A DNA stretch of 64,000 bases from NCBI GenBank assembly GCA_958009055.1, contig OY253650.1, forward strand, positions 930,001 through 994,000, written 5' to 3'. The position numbers were made by a program, and so were the translations under genes. The stretch is from Choricystis sp. odSpoLacu1. Its lineage: Eukaryota > Chlorophyta > Trebouxiophyceae. This document shows positions 40,045 to 50,368 of this stretch, in pieces (the stretch's first letter is position 1; each line of letters starts with the position of its first letter). The notes under the pieces are model-generated. The model was not told where the DNA came from. It made no database searches and saw only the letters and a program-made list of their open reading frames with translations.

Positions 40045-41878
40045 GGTGCGCTCGGATTAAGAAATTCAACCATGTTTGTCTATCAATGTCTTCAGCCTCT
40101 CTCCCAGAAGGGAGAGAGTCGGAAGCGCGGATAGAGTGCTCGTCCCTGCGCAGAGAGAGAGAGAGAGAGAAGAGGCACAAGACCAACCCACCCACCCCCC
40201 ACACACACTCTCTCTCACCTTCGTTGCCGCCCGCCGACTCGCTCCTCGCCTGCCCAATGCCGTCAAACTCGTCGATGAACAGGATGCAGGGGGCGGCCGC
40301 GCGCGCGGTCTCAAAGGCGGTGCGCACGCGCGACGCGCCGATGCCGACGAGCGACTCGAGAAACTCTGAGCCCGACGTGCTGTAGAAGGGGACGCCCGCT
40401 TCGCCCGCGACGGCACGGGCGAGCAGGGTTTTGCCCGTGCCGGGCGCCCCCACCAGCAGGATGCCGGCGGGGGAGCGGGCGCCGAGGGACAGAAAGCGGG
40501 CCGGGTTTTTCAGGAAGGACACGATCTCCATCACTTCGTCTTGGACGCCGCCGAGGCCCGCGACATCGCTGAAGTTGACGCCGGCGCTGCCTGCGTCCAG
40601 GCGGTTGAGGCGATCGGTGGTGGTGGCTTTGCGCTTCTTTTTGGAGCCGACGCGGTAAGCAACACGCACGGCCAGGGAGAGGAAGGCGAACGGGAAGAGC
40701 GCGCGCAACAGGACGTAGACCGCGTGCGCCGCCCAGCCGGCACGCGCAGTGTCAACAACCACGCCGTGGGCCAGCAGGTGGTCCAGGAAGGCGGGGTCGT
40801 AGGGCAGGCCGACGGGCTCGCAGCGCACGCCGCCCGGGGCGGATGCTTTGGTCGTCACCTTCACGGGCCCTCCGCCCGGCGTGAACGTGACGCGGTCCAC
40901 GTGCCCCTCCCGCACGAGGGACCAGAGTCGCGTGTACGTCATGGCGCGCGCGATCTCGGGCGGGGGGGCGGTCGCGGGCGCGACGCGGCGCTCGCCGCCG
41001 CCTCCGTCGCCGGGGACGCCAAACCCGTCCTCTGGTTCCCCGGCATCGGCTTGAGCGAAGTCGGCGGGGTCGGGGACAACGGAGCCGTAGCGGGTGGGGG
41101 GCCGCATTTGCCAGGCTGTGGGAAGGGAGTGGAGGCGGTGAGCACAAACCGAAACGAAAACACAGGCACTCCCCTTCCCCGCCTTGCCCACACAAACACA
41201 CACAAAAAAACACTCACGCTGCGCGCCCAGCCTCCGCCTCGCAATGCTCGTCCCGACCGCGTTCTCCACCGCGTCGCGCGCGGCGCGACGGTCGCGCCGC
41301 CGTGCGGTGCGCTCGTCATCGTTGGCCGACCGCACGAGGCGGGGGCCGAGCAGCGGGTTGACGCCCTGCCGCACGGGGGCGGGCAGCGTGTCGGTGGTGG
41401 TGGTGCCGGCGTCGACGGCGGTGGGGGTGGGGCTGTGTGTGTGTGTGTGTGTGTGGTGGCGTGGTGGGGGTGGGAGAGGGTGAGGAGAAAGAGTGGCCGC
41501 CATGTGTCGTCCCCATCCGTCCCTCTCTCTCTCTCCCTCCGCTCACCTCTCCTTGGCCGCTGCCGCCGCCTTGGGAGCCGCCAGACTGACCGCCAGACTG
41601 CCCAGCAGCAGCAGGGCCGCCCCCAGCGTGCGCGCCGCCCAGCGCGCGCCGCGCGGCGGCGTCGGTTTGAGGGTGCGTGAAACGTCACGCGCGCCGCTGT
41701 CGCCAGGCGCGCCCGACGCGGATGCCGCCGACGCCACTAGTGTCACAGGCCGCAATGCGCGGCTGGGCGGGGGTGGTGGCGCCAGGGCGCGCCTCAGCGG
41801 GCGTGGTGCCGACGGCGGCACGCGGCGACCTGCCGGCGCGCGCGGCGCGGGGCGGGCGACCGCGGGCGCGACCCGCAT
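38612..41878 (-). CDS. FtsHi-type AAA protein with degenerate protease site, chloroplast
   Basis: Four exons, 41547-41878, 41218-41432, 40219-41115 and 38612-39900, total 910 aa; the phases fit at every junction. The N-terminus ([17 protein letters not shown]..) is a transit peptide followed by a hydrophobic helix, with a second helix before the ATPase. AAA module: Walker A GAPGTGKT, Walker [12 protein letters not shown], and the SRH region [20 protein letters not shown], all intact. In the M41 domain the HEAGH zinc motif is replaced by YEAGR, so both His ligands are lost. Known: plant FtsHi proteins lose this motif and work as the import or unfolding motor (with Ycf2) at the inner envelope. 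That role is inferred. Intron 1 ends in a CA run; intron 3 (39901-40218) has a CT-rich tract. Confidence 0.9.
39995..40044. repeat. CT-rich tract in FtsHi intron 3
   Basis: A run of CTCTCTCTTT-type pyrimidine repeats on the plus strand, read as GA-rich in the transcript. It is intronic and far from both splice sites. Confidence 0.7.
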
Positions 41879-42179
41879 TTTGAGGGGGGTGTGCGTGTGG
41901 GAGTGTGAACTCAAAAAGGGGGGGTGGCGAGAGGGACGACACGAGAGAGGCGGACGGATGCCGAACACAAAACGCGAGCCGTCGTCGTCCTCTTCCGACG
42001 AGAGAGTGCGGAGGTCGAGCGCGCTTGTGTGGAATCGAAACACCACTTCTTCTTTTGCCTCGCCCGCCCCCCCTCTCCTGTGTGCGCGGACGCGCGGGGG
42101 CGCGCACACCACCGCCCCACCCCGACACTGCGGGGGCGTCAATCAGAGCCTCCCTGACCCGCGCACACACACGCGCGCG
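41879..42179. promoter_or_regulatory. Shared intergenic region FtsHi / F-box gene
   Basis: 301 bp between divergent ATGs. It contains a T-rich patch near 42040-42060 and a CA run before the F-box start. No gene seen. Confidence 0.4.
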
Positions 42180-43645
42180 ATGGCGCTCCCCGACGCCGAC
42201 ACCGACCCTCCCCTCCTGACCGACCTCCCCCGCGACTGCGTCGCCGTCGCCACCCTGCTCTCCCTCCTCCCCCCCCCGACCTGGCGGCTGCTGCCACCTC
42301 CTGCCACCTCCTGGCCGACGCGGCGGAGGACGCGTGGCGACTCAAGTGTATGGCTGATTTTGGGGGGGTGACCGACCCACGAGCCTGGCTGTCGCCCAGC
42401 GGCAGTGGCGCCGTCCACCACCACCACCAGCAGCACACGCCCACCGGGCGCCCACCACGTCCACCGTTTTTGAACGGGCCCTCCCCCGCACGATCAGAGG
42501 ACGCCGATGGAGACGCGTCCGACGGCACGTGCCCCGATTACGCCTCTGTCTACCGCCTCCTCACCCGCCTCGCCGCCCTCATCGGCCTGTGGCGGGACGA
42601 TGCAGGCCGCCTCGTCGCCCTGGCCTGGCGTGGTGCTCGTGTCACGGCGGATCGGTTGACGTTTTTGTCGGCGAGGGGGACGCCACCCTACCGATCCCGC
42701 GTCGCCGACATCGGCCTCTGCGATGCAGCCACCGTCGCCGACACGGCGGACGCGTCCCGCTGCGTGCTGCGGTCGCGGCGACCTCGGGAGGGCGGGTATG
42801 GGCCGCGCGCTGATGCCGACACCGCGTCCGGGTCGCCCGCGGCGGGCGCGGCTGCTGCCGTCGCGATCGGCGCTGCGCACGCAGACATGCTGGGCACCTC
42901 CCCGGTCGGCTCCTTTGAGCGTGAAATGCTGAGGTTCATGGGGTCGGTGGTGGCGCGGTCGTCGGGTGGGCGGGCGGCGCGGCGGGCGCGGTCGCGCGGC
43001 CCGCGCAGCGGCGACGGCGGCGCGACCCACTTGACGCGCGTGGTCACCCCCGTCGCCACGCGCGCGCACCCGCTCGCCGGCCTGTGGCGCGCCCACGCTC
43101 CCGGAGATGATGGTGAGGGTGAACGTGAAGACGACGATGGCGACGGCGACGCCACCGCCCCTCCACCCCAGATCCTGGCGTTGAGTTATGATTTTGCGGG
43201 CCCGTCCGCGCGCCTCGTCGCCACCGTCGTCGCGGGCGGCCCCCCGGGCGGCCCCCCTCCCGGCTCCGTCGCGTGGACGGCGGCCGCTGCCCCGCTGCCC
43301 ACGCCATGGCCGGCCAAGGATGCAGCGCTGGTGGGGCTGCGCTGGCTACTGGCGGGTGGAGGCGACGACCACGAGCGGGGAGGAGGAGGAGGCGGCGGAG
43401 CGCCTGAACCGCGGGAGGTCGCTGCCGTGCACCGCGGCCGGGGCGTGCCGCCCGGGGGCGGCGCGGCACCCGCGGGCCTGCCCGCCCGCCTGCAGCACGT
43501 TGGCGGCGGTGCGTCGTCGACGTGCGAGGGGCGGCTCTGGCGATACGCAGACGGGCTTGGGTTGGCATTCGTCTGGTTGCCGTCGGGTGGTGGCCCCGAG
43601 TCGATGTGCGAGTATGAGCCCGTGCCGCCGTGCCATGTGGCGTGA
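42180..43645 (+). CDS. F-box-like protein
   Basis: The N-terminus reads LLTDLPRDCVAVATLLSLLPPP in the first frame and DLAAAATSCHLLADAAEDAW in a second. Joined across the C9 run at 42269-42277 they form a normal F-box (LPxD..xxILSLLPPxDLxxxAxxCxxLxxxAxDxxxW). The remaining ~400 residues include an LAGLWRAHAPGDDGEGE region and a compact end GLAFVWLPSGG, with no motif I recognise. Known: F-box proteins are substrate adaptors of SCF ubiquitin ligases. The target is unknown. The frame switch makes the ATG at 42180 appear detached from the main ORF; an alternative start inside the main frame would lose half the F-box. Confidence 0.65.
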
Positions 43646-43728
43646 AAGTGTGTGTGTGTGTGTGCGTGCGTCTGCCTGTCTGTTTCTGTTTTTGAAAAGT
43701 GATTGTTTTTCGTTTCGACGTCGTTCGT

Positions 43729-43774
43729 TTCACACTCACCCCCTCGTCCGCTTCACACTCACCCCCTCGTCCGC
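43729..43774. repeat. Perfect 23-bp tandem duplication at a stop codon
   Basis: Two identical adjacent 23-bp units (43729-43751 and 43752-43774). The second contains the stop codon of the LRR gene, read on the minus strand; the first is in its 3' UTR. Confidence 0.9.
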
Positions 43775-45117
43775 CCCAGATCACCCGCGTCCGCCACCCG
43801 CCACGCCACGTCCAGCCCCGGGCGGGCCGCCCTCAGCCCCGCCACCAGCTCCGCCGCGCCATCAGCCTCCGCCGCCGGGTTGCCGCCAATGATCAGGGTG
43901 GTGAGCGCGGGCGCCCCCCCGCCCGCGACCGCGGCGGCCAACGCCCCCACCCCCGCCACCCCGACGCCGCACGCCGCCACGTCCAGCGTGGTCAGGGGCA
44001 GGGTGGGCGTGAGGGCGGTGGCCAGAGCGGCCGCGCCGGCATCGCCGAGGCGGGTGCCGGCCAGGGTGAGGGAGGTGAGTGTGACACCCACCAGAGCGGC
44101 TGCAGCGGACGGGTCTGCAAACGCGACACACCCTGCATCCAGGCAGCGCAGGGGGCAGGAGGATGAGGCCAAGGCTCGCCCGAGAGCTTGAGCGCCGGCG
44201 TCGCCCAGGGTGGAGGGAGGGGTGGTTCCCTCCTCCCCTCCCTCGCCCCCCGCCGCGACGCCGCGCAGACTCAACTCGGCCAGCTGGCAGGATGATAATG
44301 CTTCGGCCAACGACACCACGCCCGCGTCTCCCACGCCGCACCCCGAGATGTCCAGGGACGTGAGCGCCGCGCCGTGCGCGAGTGCGGCCGCGAGCGCGGC
44401 AGCGCCGGCATCGCCGACAGCAGGGCACCCTCCCAACGCCAGCGACTTTAGATTCGGCGCTATGGTCAGTGCGTCAGCCAGAGCAGACACACCCTGCGAG
44501 CCCAGAGGGTTGTCGGAGAGCGTCAGGGAGACAGTGCGGCTGTCCGGCGCCGAGAGCGCGGTCGCGAGCGCGGCCGCGCCCGCGTCCCCCAACCCACACG
44601 CCGACGCGTCCAGCGCTGTCAGTCGGCTCAATGCTGGGGCCAGGGCGGCCGCCCCCGCGTCGCCCAACGGGTTGCGCGCGGCATGCAGTGTGTGCAGGGA
44701 AGGGGTGGGTGCAGCCGACAAGGCGGCCGCCAGCGCGGCCGCTCCAGCCGCCCCCACGCCTCTCCCCTCCAGATCAGCGCAGGCTGTGCCCACCACCAAG
44801 CCTGGAGCCAACGCCGCCACGCCGGCGCAGCCAAAGGCGGCGTCGCCGGCTGCCAGTGTGGTCAGCGGCGGCACGCCGGCTGCGCTGCGAACACACAGAG
44901 CGTCCCCCAGCGCGGCCGCTGCGCCTGCATCCAGGGGACGGCCGCCTATGTGCAGTTCAGCCAGCGTCGTGTTGGAGGCAAGAGCGCGGAAGAGGGAGGC
45001 GGCAGCAGCGGCGTCGACGGACCGCCCCGGCAACAGCGCGAGCGCGGTCAGCGTCGGGTCGTTGGCGGCAACGCGGGCGACGAGGCCGTCGATGCCTTGG
45101 TGGGCGCCCCACGCCAT
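43759..45117 (-). CDS. Leucine-rich repeat (RNI / NLRC3-type) protein
   Basis: Single exon, 452 aa. At least ten units follow the ribonuclease-inhibitor pattern L..LdlsgcxvGDAGAAALAxAL (for example TALDASACGLGDAGAAALA and TSLDISGCGVGDAG). The units cover nearly the whole protein, with no kinase, NB-ARC or transmembrane part. The first ATG is 45117; the frame is open a little further but only with non-ATG codons. A solenoid scaffold is the likely role; no partner is implied. No signal peptide. Head to head with the DYRKP kinase. Confidence 0.82.
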   Translation of the reverse strand: MAWGAHQGIDGLVARVAANDPTLTALALLPGRSVDAAAAASLFRALASNTTLAELHIGGRPLDAGAAAALGDALCVRSAAGVPPLTTLAAGDAAFGCAGVAALAPGLVVGTACADLEGRGVGAAGAAALAAALSAAPTPSLHTLHAARNPLGDAGAAALAPALSRLTALDASACGLGDAGAAALATALSAPDSRTVSLTLSDNPLGSQGVSALADALTIAPNLKSLALGGCPAVGDAGAAALAAALAHGAALTSLDISGCGVGDAGVVSLAEALSSCQLAELSLRGVAAGGEGGEEGTTPPSTLGDAGAQALGRALASSSCPLRCLDAGCVAFADPSAAAALVGVTLTSLTLAGTRLGDAGAAALATALTPTLPLTTLDVAACGVGVAGVGALAAAVAGGGAPALTTLIIGGNPAAEADGAAELVAGLRAARPGLDVAWRVADAGDLGRTRG

Positions 45118-45367
45118 GGCAGTGGGAAGGCGTGTGACGATGTTGGCCGCCAAATTGCGGAGAGTGCTTGCCAAGCAATAAAAATAGAGGGTCACAGATT
45201 TTGGTCGGCTTTTCCTTCACCCATTTTGCACCGCGCCCCCCCACTCTCCGCGCGCCCTCAACTCCCCCACCACCAATGCACGCCGTGTGAATCACAGCCG
45301 TCCGAGGGCGCCTGAGTGAGGGGCGAGCGCTGCAAACCACACACACACACACCACACACACACTTTC
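45118..45367. promoter_or_regulatory. Shared intergenic region LRR / DYRKP
   Basis: 250 bp between divergent starts, with an AT-richer patch (45175-45192) and a CA-rich leader before the kinase ATG. No TATA box is certain. Confidence 0.4.
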
Positions 45368-48221
45368 ATGTCCGACGCCGACGTCGCGGCCCTCCTGCGC
45401 GCCCTGCGCGACGCGGGCCTGCACTCCTCGGCCGACACCCTGGTCCGGGAAGCCGATGAGCGGGGGCTGCTGCCTGGAGGCGGCGGGGACGCGGGGAGAG
45501 CAGGGCCGTCGCGCGGTGGGCCGCGGGAGGGGGGCCACGACTTGCCCGGCACGTGGCTGGGGGAGCCGGGTGGGCCGGTGCTGGCACGCAGGTGAGCGAG
45601 AGTGAAGGGAGGGGAGGAGGTGGGGAAAATGGCTTTTTTTTGTATTCGACGAGGCCGCACCCGACCCACCCACCTCCCCCACCACCACGACAGGTCTGTC
45701 GACGCCTCCACGTCCACCCACCCGTCCCGCCGCTCCCTGGATGGCCCGCCAGGCATGCCCACCTTTGGCTCCCCCCCCCGCCCCGGCGGCGGTGTCCCGT
45801 CCCCCGCCGCGCTGGCGTCGCCGCCCGCGCCTCGCCCCCCCCCCCACCTCGGACGACGATTACGACGATGACGACGACCCGGGCTACGTGCGCGACACTG
45901 TGGACGGCCCCGGCGGCGACCCCGCCCTGGCGGCCGAGCTGGCGAGGGCGCTGGCCGCCTCGTCGCGCGACGAGGGGGCGGTCGCCATGGAGCTCTACAA
46001 AGCCGCCCGCGCCGCCGCAGCCGCGGGCGGGGGGCCGGGCGGCAGCAGTGGCGACGTGACGGGGGGGGCGTCGCCTCCCTCGCGCGGCTCGCTGAGCGCG
46101 GCGCGCGTGCGGGGGTCTGGGTCGGCCACCCCCCGCCACGACGGAGGGGGCGCCGTCGTCCGCCTAGCTGCGCCCGTCCTGTCCTCCTCCTCCCTGTCCG
46201 CCATGGCGGGGGGTGGCGGCGGCTCCAACAGTCCCGGGCGGCCGGGGCTGCCGAGGCCGCCGTCGGCTGTGTCTGTCGGCGCGGGGGGCGACGACGCGCC
46301 GCTCCAACGCCAACTCTCCATGGACAGGCGGTCGCCGCCGCCGCACAGCACTGCGTGGCCGCCCAACCTGGTTTTCGGTGGTGGTGTGAGTGGCACCGTC
46401 GCCCCTGGGTCGCCGCCGCAGCCGCCCGCGTCGCCGCTCGGCGGTGGGTCGGCCCGGTCGGCCGCGTCGTCGCCATCGCCTTCGCCGCACAGGGTGGGCA
46501 GCGAGGCGCCGTCGTCGCCCGGCGATGATGAAGCGGCGGCAGCAGCAGCCACGCCACCACCAGCGGCGGCGGCGCGCCCGCCCGCCGTCCCGCCGCCACC
46601 CGCCACCACGCCACCCCCCGCGTCTGCGTTTTCGTTCCCCGTCACCCCGCCCGACGCGCCCGCCGCGGCGCCCGCGGCCGCCGTGTTTGGGTCGTGGACA
46701 TCGTTGAGAAGGGCTAAAAGTGGGGGCGCCTCGTCCGCGTGGTCGCTGGATGCTCCCACTGAGGGCGACAGCGACGACGGCGACGGTGGCGAGCGCCGCG
46801 CGGCGGGCGGCCCCGCGCGCGCGGGGAGGCGGTTTGTGGGCGGGCGGCGCTGGGCGCCCGGCCCCGTGCGGTCGCCGCGCGGCATGGCCGCCCCCGACGC
46901 CGACTCGGCCGCGTTGTTGGGCGTGGGGGGCGGCGGTGGCGCTGGGCTCGTGTCATCGCTCAGCGCGCCACTCGCCCCCCACCCACCGCGCAGAGCCTCC
47001 CCTCCCCCCCCCTCCCGCTTCGACGCCGCCTCCTTTGCCGACACCTACGAAGAACTCAACCTGCGCATCGTGGCCCGGCGCGGGCGGGCGGGCCCGGAGC
47101 CCGCGCGGTCGCTCGCGCTGAGAGCGAACGACGTGATTGCCGGCCGCTACATCGTGCTCGCCCCGCTAGGCGCGCCCTCCGCCTTTGCGGCAGCCGTGTC
47201 CGCGCTGGACACGAAAGCCGCGACTCTGGTGGCGTTGAAAGTAGTGCACAACCGTAAATCGGCGCTGGACGCAGCTTTAGATGAAATACGAGTCCTGCGC
47301 ACGGTCGCGGCCGCCGCGCCGCGCGGCGACGCGGGGGCGGTGGGCTGTGTCCGGCTGCTTGATTTCTTCTACTACCGGGAGCACTTGTTCCTGGTCACCG
47401 AGCTGCTGCGCGCCAACCTGCACCAGGTGGCGCCCGCGCGGCCGCCGCCCAGAGCGGCCCCACTCGGCGCGTCGCCCTCCCCACCCCACCACCCACCCTA
47501 CTTCACCCTGCCCCGCGTCCAGCACGTGGCCCGCCAGCTGCTGCGCACGCTGGCCTTCCTGCACGCGCACGGCATTGCGCACGCGGATGTGAAGCCTGAG
47601 AATGTGTTGCTGAAATCGGCGGCCACAGCCGACATCGCCCTCATCGATTTCGGCTCCGCCACCTTCTACGCCTCCGACCCGCCCTCCGCCTACATCCAGT
47701 CGCGCGCGTACCGCGCCCCGGAGGTCGTGCTGGGGTGTGGGTACGATGGGCGCATCGACGTGTGGTCGGTGGGGTGTGTGGTCGCGGAGCTGATCTCCGG
47801 GCGCGTCCTCTTCCAATCCGACGGTGGCGGCGCCTCCCTGCTGGCCCGCGTCACCGGCATTGTGGGTCCCCCCCCCACCTGGATGCTGAGGAGTGGGGCG
47901 GCGGCGCACAGATTCTACACACCTTCGGGCGCGCTGTATGAGCGCGCGCCGGGAGCGCCGGCACGTGCAGCCCTCTTACGCCCCAAGCGCACCTCCCTGG
48001 GCGCCCGCGTGCGTGGGGCGGACGCGGGCGCGCTGAGTTTCCTGGCGGCGTTGTTGACGGTGGATCCCACGAAGCGGCCGTCGGCGGCCGAAGCGCTGAC
48101 CCACCTCTGGCTGTCTGTGGAGTACGGCGGCGGCAGCGGCTTCGGCACGCCCGCCGCGCCGTCGCCCACCGCCAGCCCGCCGCCGGGGCGGGTGGGGGCG
48201 GGTTTTGTGGTGGCGGATTGA
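45368..48221 (+). CDS. Plant-type DYRK kinase (DYRKP class) with LisH-like N-terminus
   Basis: Exon 1 is 45368-45591; exon 2 starts at 45694 (102-bp intron, phase 2). Residues ~3-35 (DADVAALLRALRDAGLHSSADTL) resemble a LisH motif. An acidic block DDDYDDDDDPGYVRDTVD, characteristic of plant DYRKPs, follows, then a long Ser/Pro/Ala-rich region. The kinase domain begins near 47120: ANDVIAGRYIV, catalytic Lys in VALKVV, FFYYREHLFLVTELL, HADVKPENVL, IDFGS, and the activation-loop segment YIQSRAYRAPEV, with the DYRK autophosphorylation Tyr position. The HRD is HAD, close to plant HCD. The frame shifts by +1 at a C11 run (45835-45845) in the linker; correcting one C joins the LisH exon to the acidic block. 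These kinases act in growth, cell-cycle and storage control in algae and plants. Confidence 0.9.
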
Positions 48222-48655
48222 TGTTGTGGGGTGGTGGTGGGGAGAGAGTTTTGCTGTAGAACTTCTGCAAAAAAAGGAAAGAAAAAACAAAAAACAACTG
48301 GCACAGAGGGAGGAAGGTGGCCTCTAGCTGGGGGCTCCCAGGTGAGACGGAGAGGAAAGGGCTTGAGGCCGCTCGCGCTGCTGCGCCTCTCACTTTCTTC
48401 GTCATTTCTCATCTCGCTCTCCCATCACAGCGGTAAGTGCCCCCCCCAACCCCCACCCACACCCCGATTGCAGGCGCTTGTGAACCGGGCACACGCCCTG
48501 CGCCGAGTGGGGGGCGGCGCAGCGCGCCAACCGCTGAGCGATTGCGGGCCCGACCGAAAACGCAGGCTCGCTAAATCAGCGCTGACCCCCCGTCCCCGCC
48601 CCTTTCCCCGGACAGGCGCCTCTCCTCCCCACCCTCGTCCCACCACACATCAACC
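48222..48655. other. Intergenic region, no gene seen
   Basis: 434 bp between the DYRKP stop and the small secreted protein. A-rich clusters at 48268-48297 fit the kinase 3' UTR; a pyrimidine-rich stretch precedes the next gene. No conserved frame. Confidence 0.4.
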
Positions 48656-48994
48656 ATGGCCCGTTTCGCCACGATCATCGCCGCCCTGGCCCTCGTCTTC
48701 GCCACCCTGGCCTCTGCCCAGTCCCCCGGCCCCTCCTCCTCCTCCCCGCTCACCGGCCTGGCCGGCCTCGCCGGCGGCGCCGGCGGCGTCGACTCGGGCG
48801 CCCTGCTGGGCGCCCTGCTGGGGTCGGTGGGGTCGGTGGCGCCTCTTGTGTCGTCGGCCAAGGACGCTGGTATGAGTGTCGCGGGCGCGGCTGTCCCCGC
48901 CGCGGTGTCGGCCGCCGACTCGCTCAAGTCGTCCTTCTCGGGCGCACTGGGCGGGCTGGGCGGGCGGCGGTTGATGGCGGGCGAGACGGCTTGA
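48656..48994 (+). CDS. Small secreted protein, family unknown
   Basis: Single exon, 112 aa. Residues 1-~21 (MARFATIIAALALVFATLAS) are a clear signal peptide with likely cleavage after SAQ. The mature part is Ser/Gly/Ala/Leu-rich with short GLAGLAGG and GALLGALLG repeats, and ends GGLGGRRLMAGETA. No Cys remains in the mature protein. Not recognised; possibly a wall or extracellular matrix protein. It is head-on to the cupin gene, also secreted. Confidence 0.6.
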   Translation: MARFATIIAALALVFATLASAQSPGPSSSSPLTGLAGLAGGAGGVDSGALLGALLGSVGSVAPLVSSAKDAGMSVAGAAVPAAVSAADSLKSSFSGALGGLGGRRLMAGETA

Positions 48995-49339
48995 TGTGGA
49001 TTTAGGAAGAGAGAGAGCTTTTGAAGGACGAGAAAAAACGCAACGGCGCGACGATATTTTTTTGTGCACCTCCCCCTCTTTTCACTGGCCGCCCGGAATG
49101 ATTGCATTCTTCACCACCGGATCGGGCCTTGTCTTACACCTTGAGGACCGATCGTTGTCCCGTTTTTTTTACATGTTTCATGCGCGTTGTGCTCCCCTCA
49201 CCCCGGAGACGATGCACAATCCCAGACCAGACCACCCATCCCACGCATGCCTGCTTTTCCCCACCCAACCCCATGTTCATTCATGTTAGAAACAAGTCGG
49301 CATCGCACTCTGCGATGCTCATCACAAACCATCCATCGC

Positions 49340-50116
49340 TCACCCCAGCGCCGTCTTGTTGGCCCCCATGCTGAGCAGCGCGGTGTCGATGCCGGTGGCG
49401 ACACTCTCCTTCACCCCCTTGCCAAACAGGGCGGCCGCTTTGGCGGCGGCGACTTGCTCGCCTGATGGAATGAAGCCTTTGGCGAGCTCCAGCTTCGCCT
49501 TCAACGCGTCGCCCTTTGGAATCGTGCCGTTGGTGGGCAGCCCGCACCGCGCCGCGCACGCGGCGTCCACGACCCACGTGCCGGCGCCGCCCGCGGGTTG
49601 GGGCAGCGGCGTCACAAAGGCCGCGTCCGTGTACGTCACCGGTAGCCCCGCCATCATCTGGGGCGCGTTGTTGGTGCCGCCAGACGAGGGAGAGTTCCAC
49701 ACCAGGACGGCAGGAAGGTCGGCACAGTTGTCGTTGAATTGGTAGTGGAGCCAGCCCTGGGGGATTGTGAGCGACTGCCCCGGCGCAATGATGTCAGTTC
49801 TGAGCTGCGCCCCGCCCGCAGCATTAGAGGGTTGTTCCATGACCGACATCAACGACAGCGTCGGGCTGACGGGGGTCAAGACTTCCCACGCCGCCGAGTG
49901 CCAGTGCGCAGCTCTATAAACGCAAGGCCCATAAATAAGACGCGCCACGCTGTTGCCCACCGACGTGGACGACCCCTCGAGAGCGGAGGCGCCGTTGGTC
50001 CAGGGCGTGAGGATGGGCGTCGGCGTGATGAGGAAGTCGCCGTTGAGCGGGGGCGACACTTGGGCAGCCGCGGTGGTGGCCAGCGCCAGCGCGAGCAGCG
50101 CGGCGGCGGTGCGCAT
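49340..50116 (-). CDS. Germin-like cupin, secreted
   Basis: Single exon, 258 aa. A signal peptide (MRTAAALLALALATTAAAQ) is followed by one cupin barrel. The metal-site His pair and Glu occur in AAHWHSAAWE, and the last His in IPQGWLHYQFN, matching the cupin motifs HxH(x)4E and G..H. Known: germin-like proteins bind manganese and include oxalate oxidases, superoxide dismutases and receptors; the activity here is undetermined. The C-terminal ~80 residues (after WVVDAACAARCGLP, with two Cys) form an extra helical segment. The frame is open upstream, but 50116 is the first ATG. Confidence 0.8.
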   Translation of the reverse strand: MRTAAALLALALATTAAAQVSPPLNGDFLITPTPILTPWTNGASALEGSSTSVGNSVARLIYGPCVYRAAHWHSAAWEVLTPVSPTLSLMSVMEQPSNAAGGAQLRTDIIAPGQSLTIPQGWLHYQFNDNCADLPAVLVWNSPSSGGTNNAPQMMAGLPVTYTDAAFVTPLPQPAGGAGTWVVDAACAARCGLPTNGTIPKGDALKAKLELAKGFIPSGEQVAAAKAAALFGKGVKESVATGIDTALLSMGANKTALG

Positions 50117-50368
50117 CGTGCACGGGGGGCGCGGTGAGGCGGTGGGCGAAGTCGCGCGCGTTGCGGGCGGTTTAGAGGACACAATGCGGGATTGTGTTTT
50201 GGGGGCAGCTGTTTTGTGGCGCGCATTTGAAAAAAATCACGAACGTGTCACCCCCCGCGTGCCACCGTGTTCGAAAGCCAGGCATGAACACAAACTGTAA
50301 CTACACACAAGCGCAGGCGCGAACAAAAAAAGAATTTTAAAAAATGTCGTTGCCGTATGTCTAAAAAC

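Noticed and set aside
48656..50116. Toxin-antitoxin or effector pair formed by the two small secreted proteins
   Set aside because: They are convergent eukaryotic genes with signal peptides; one is a plain cupin and the other shows no toxin feature.
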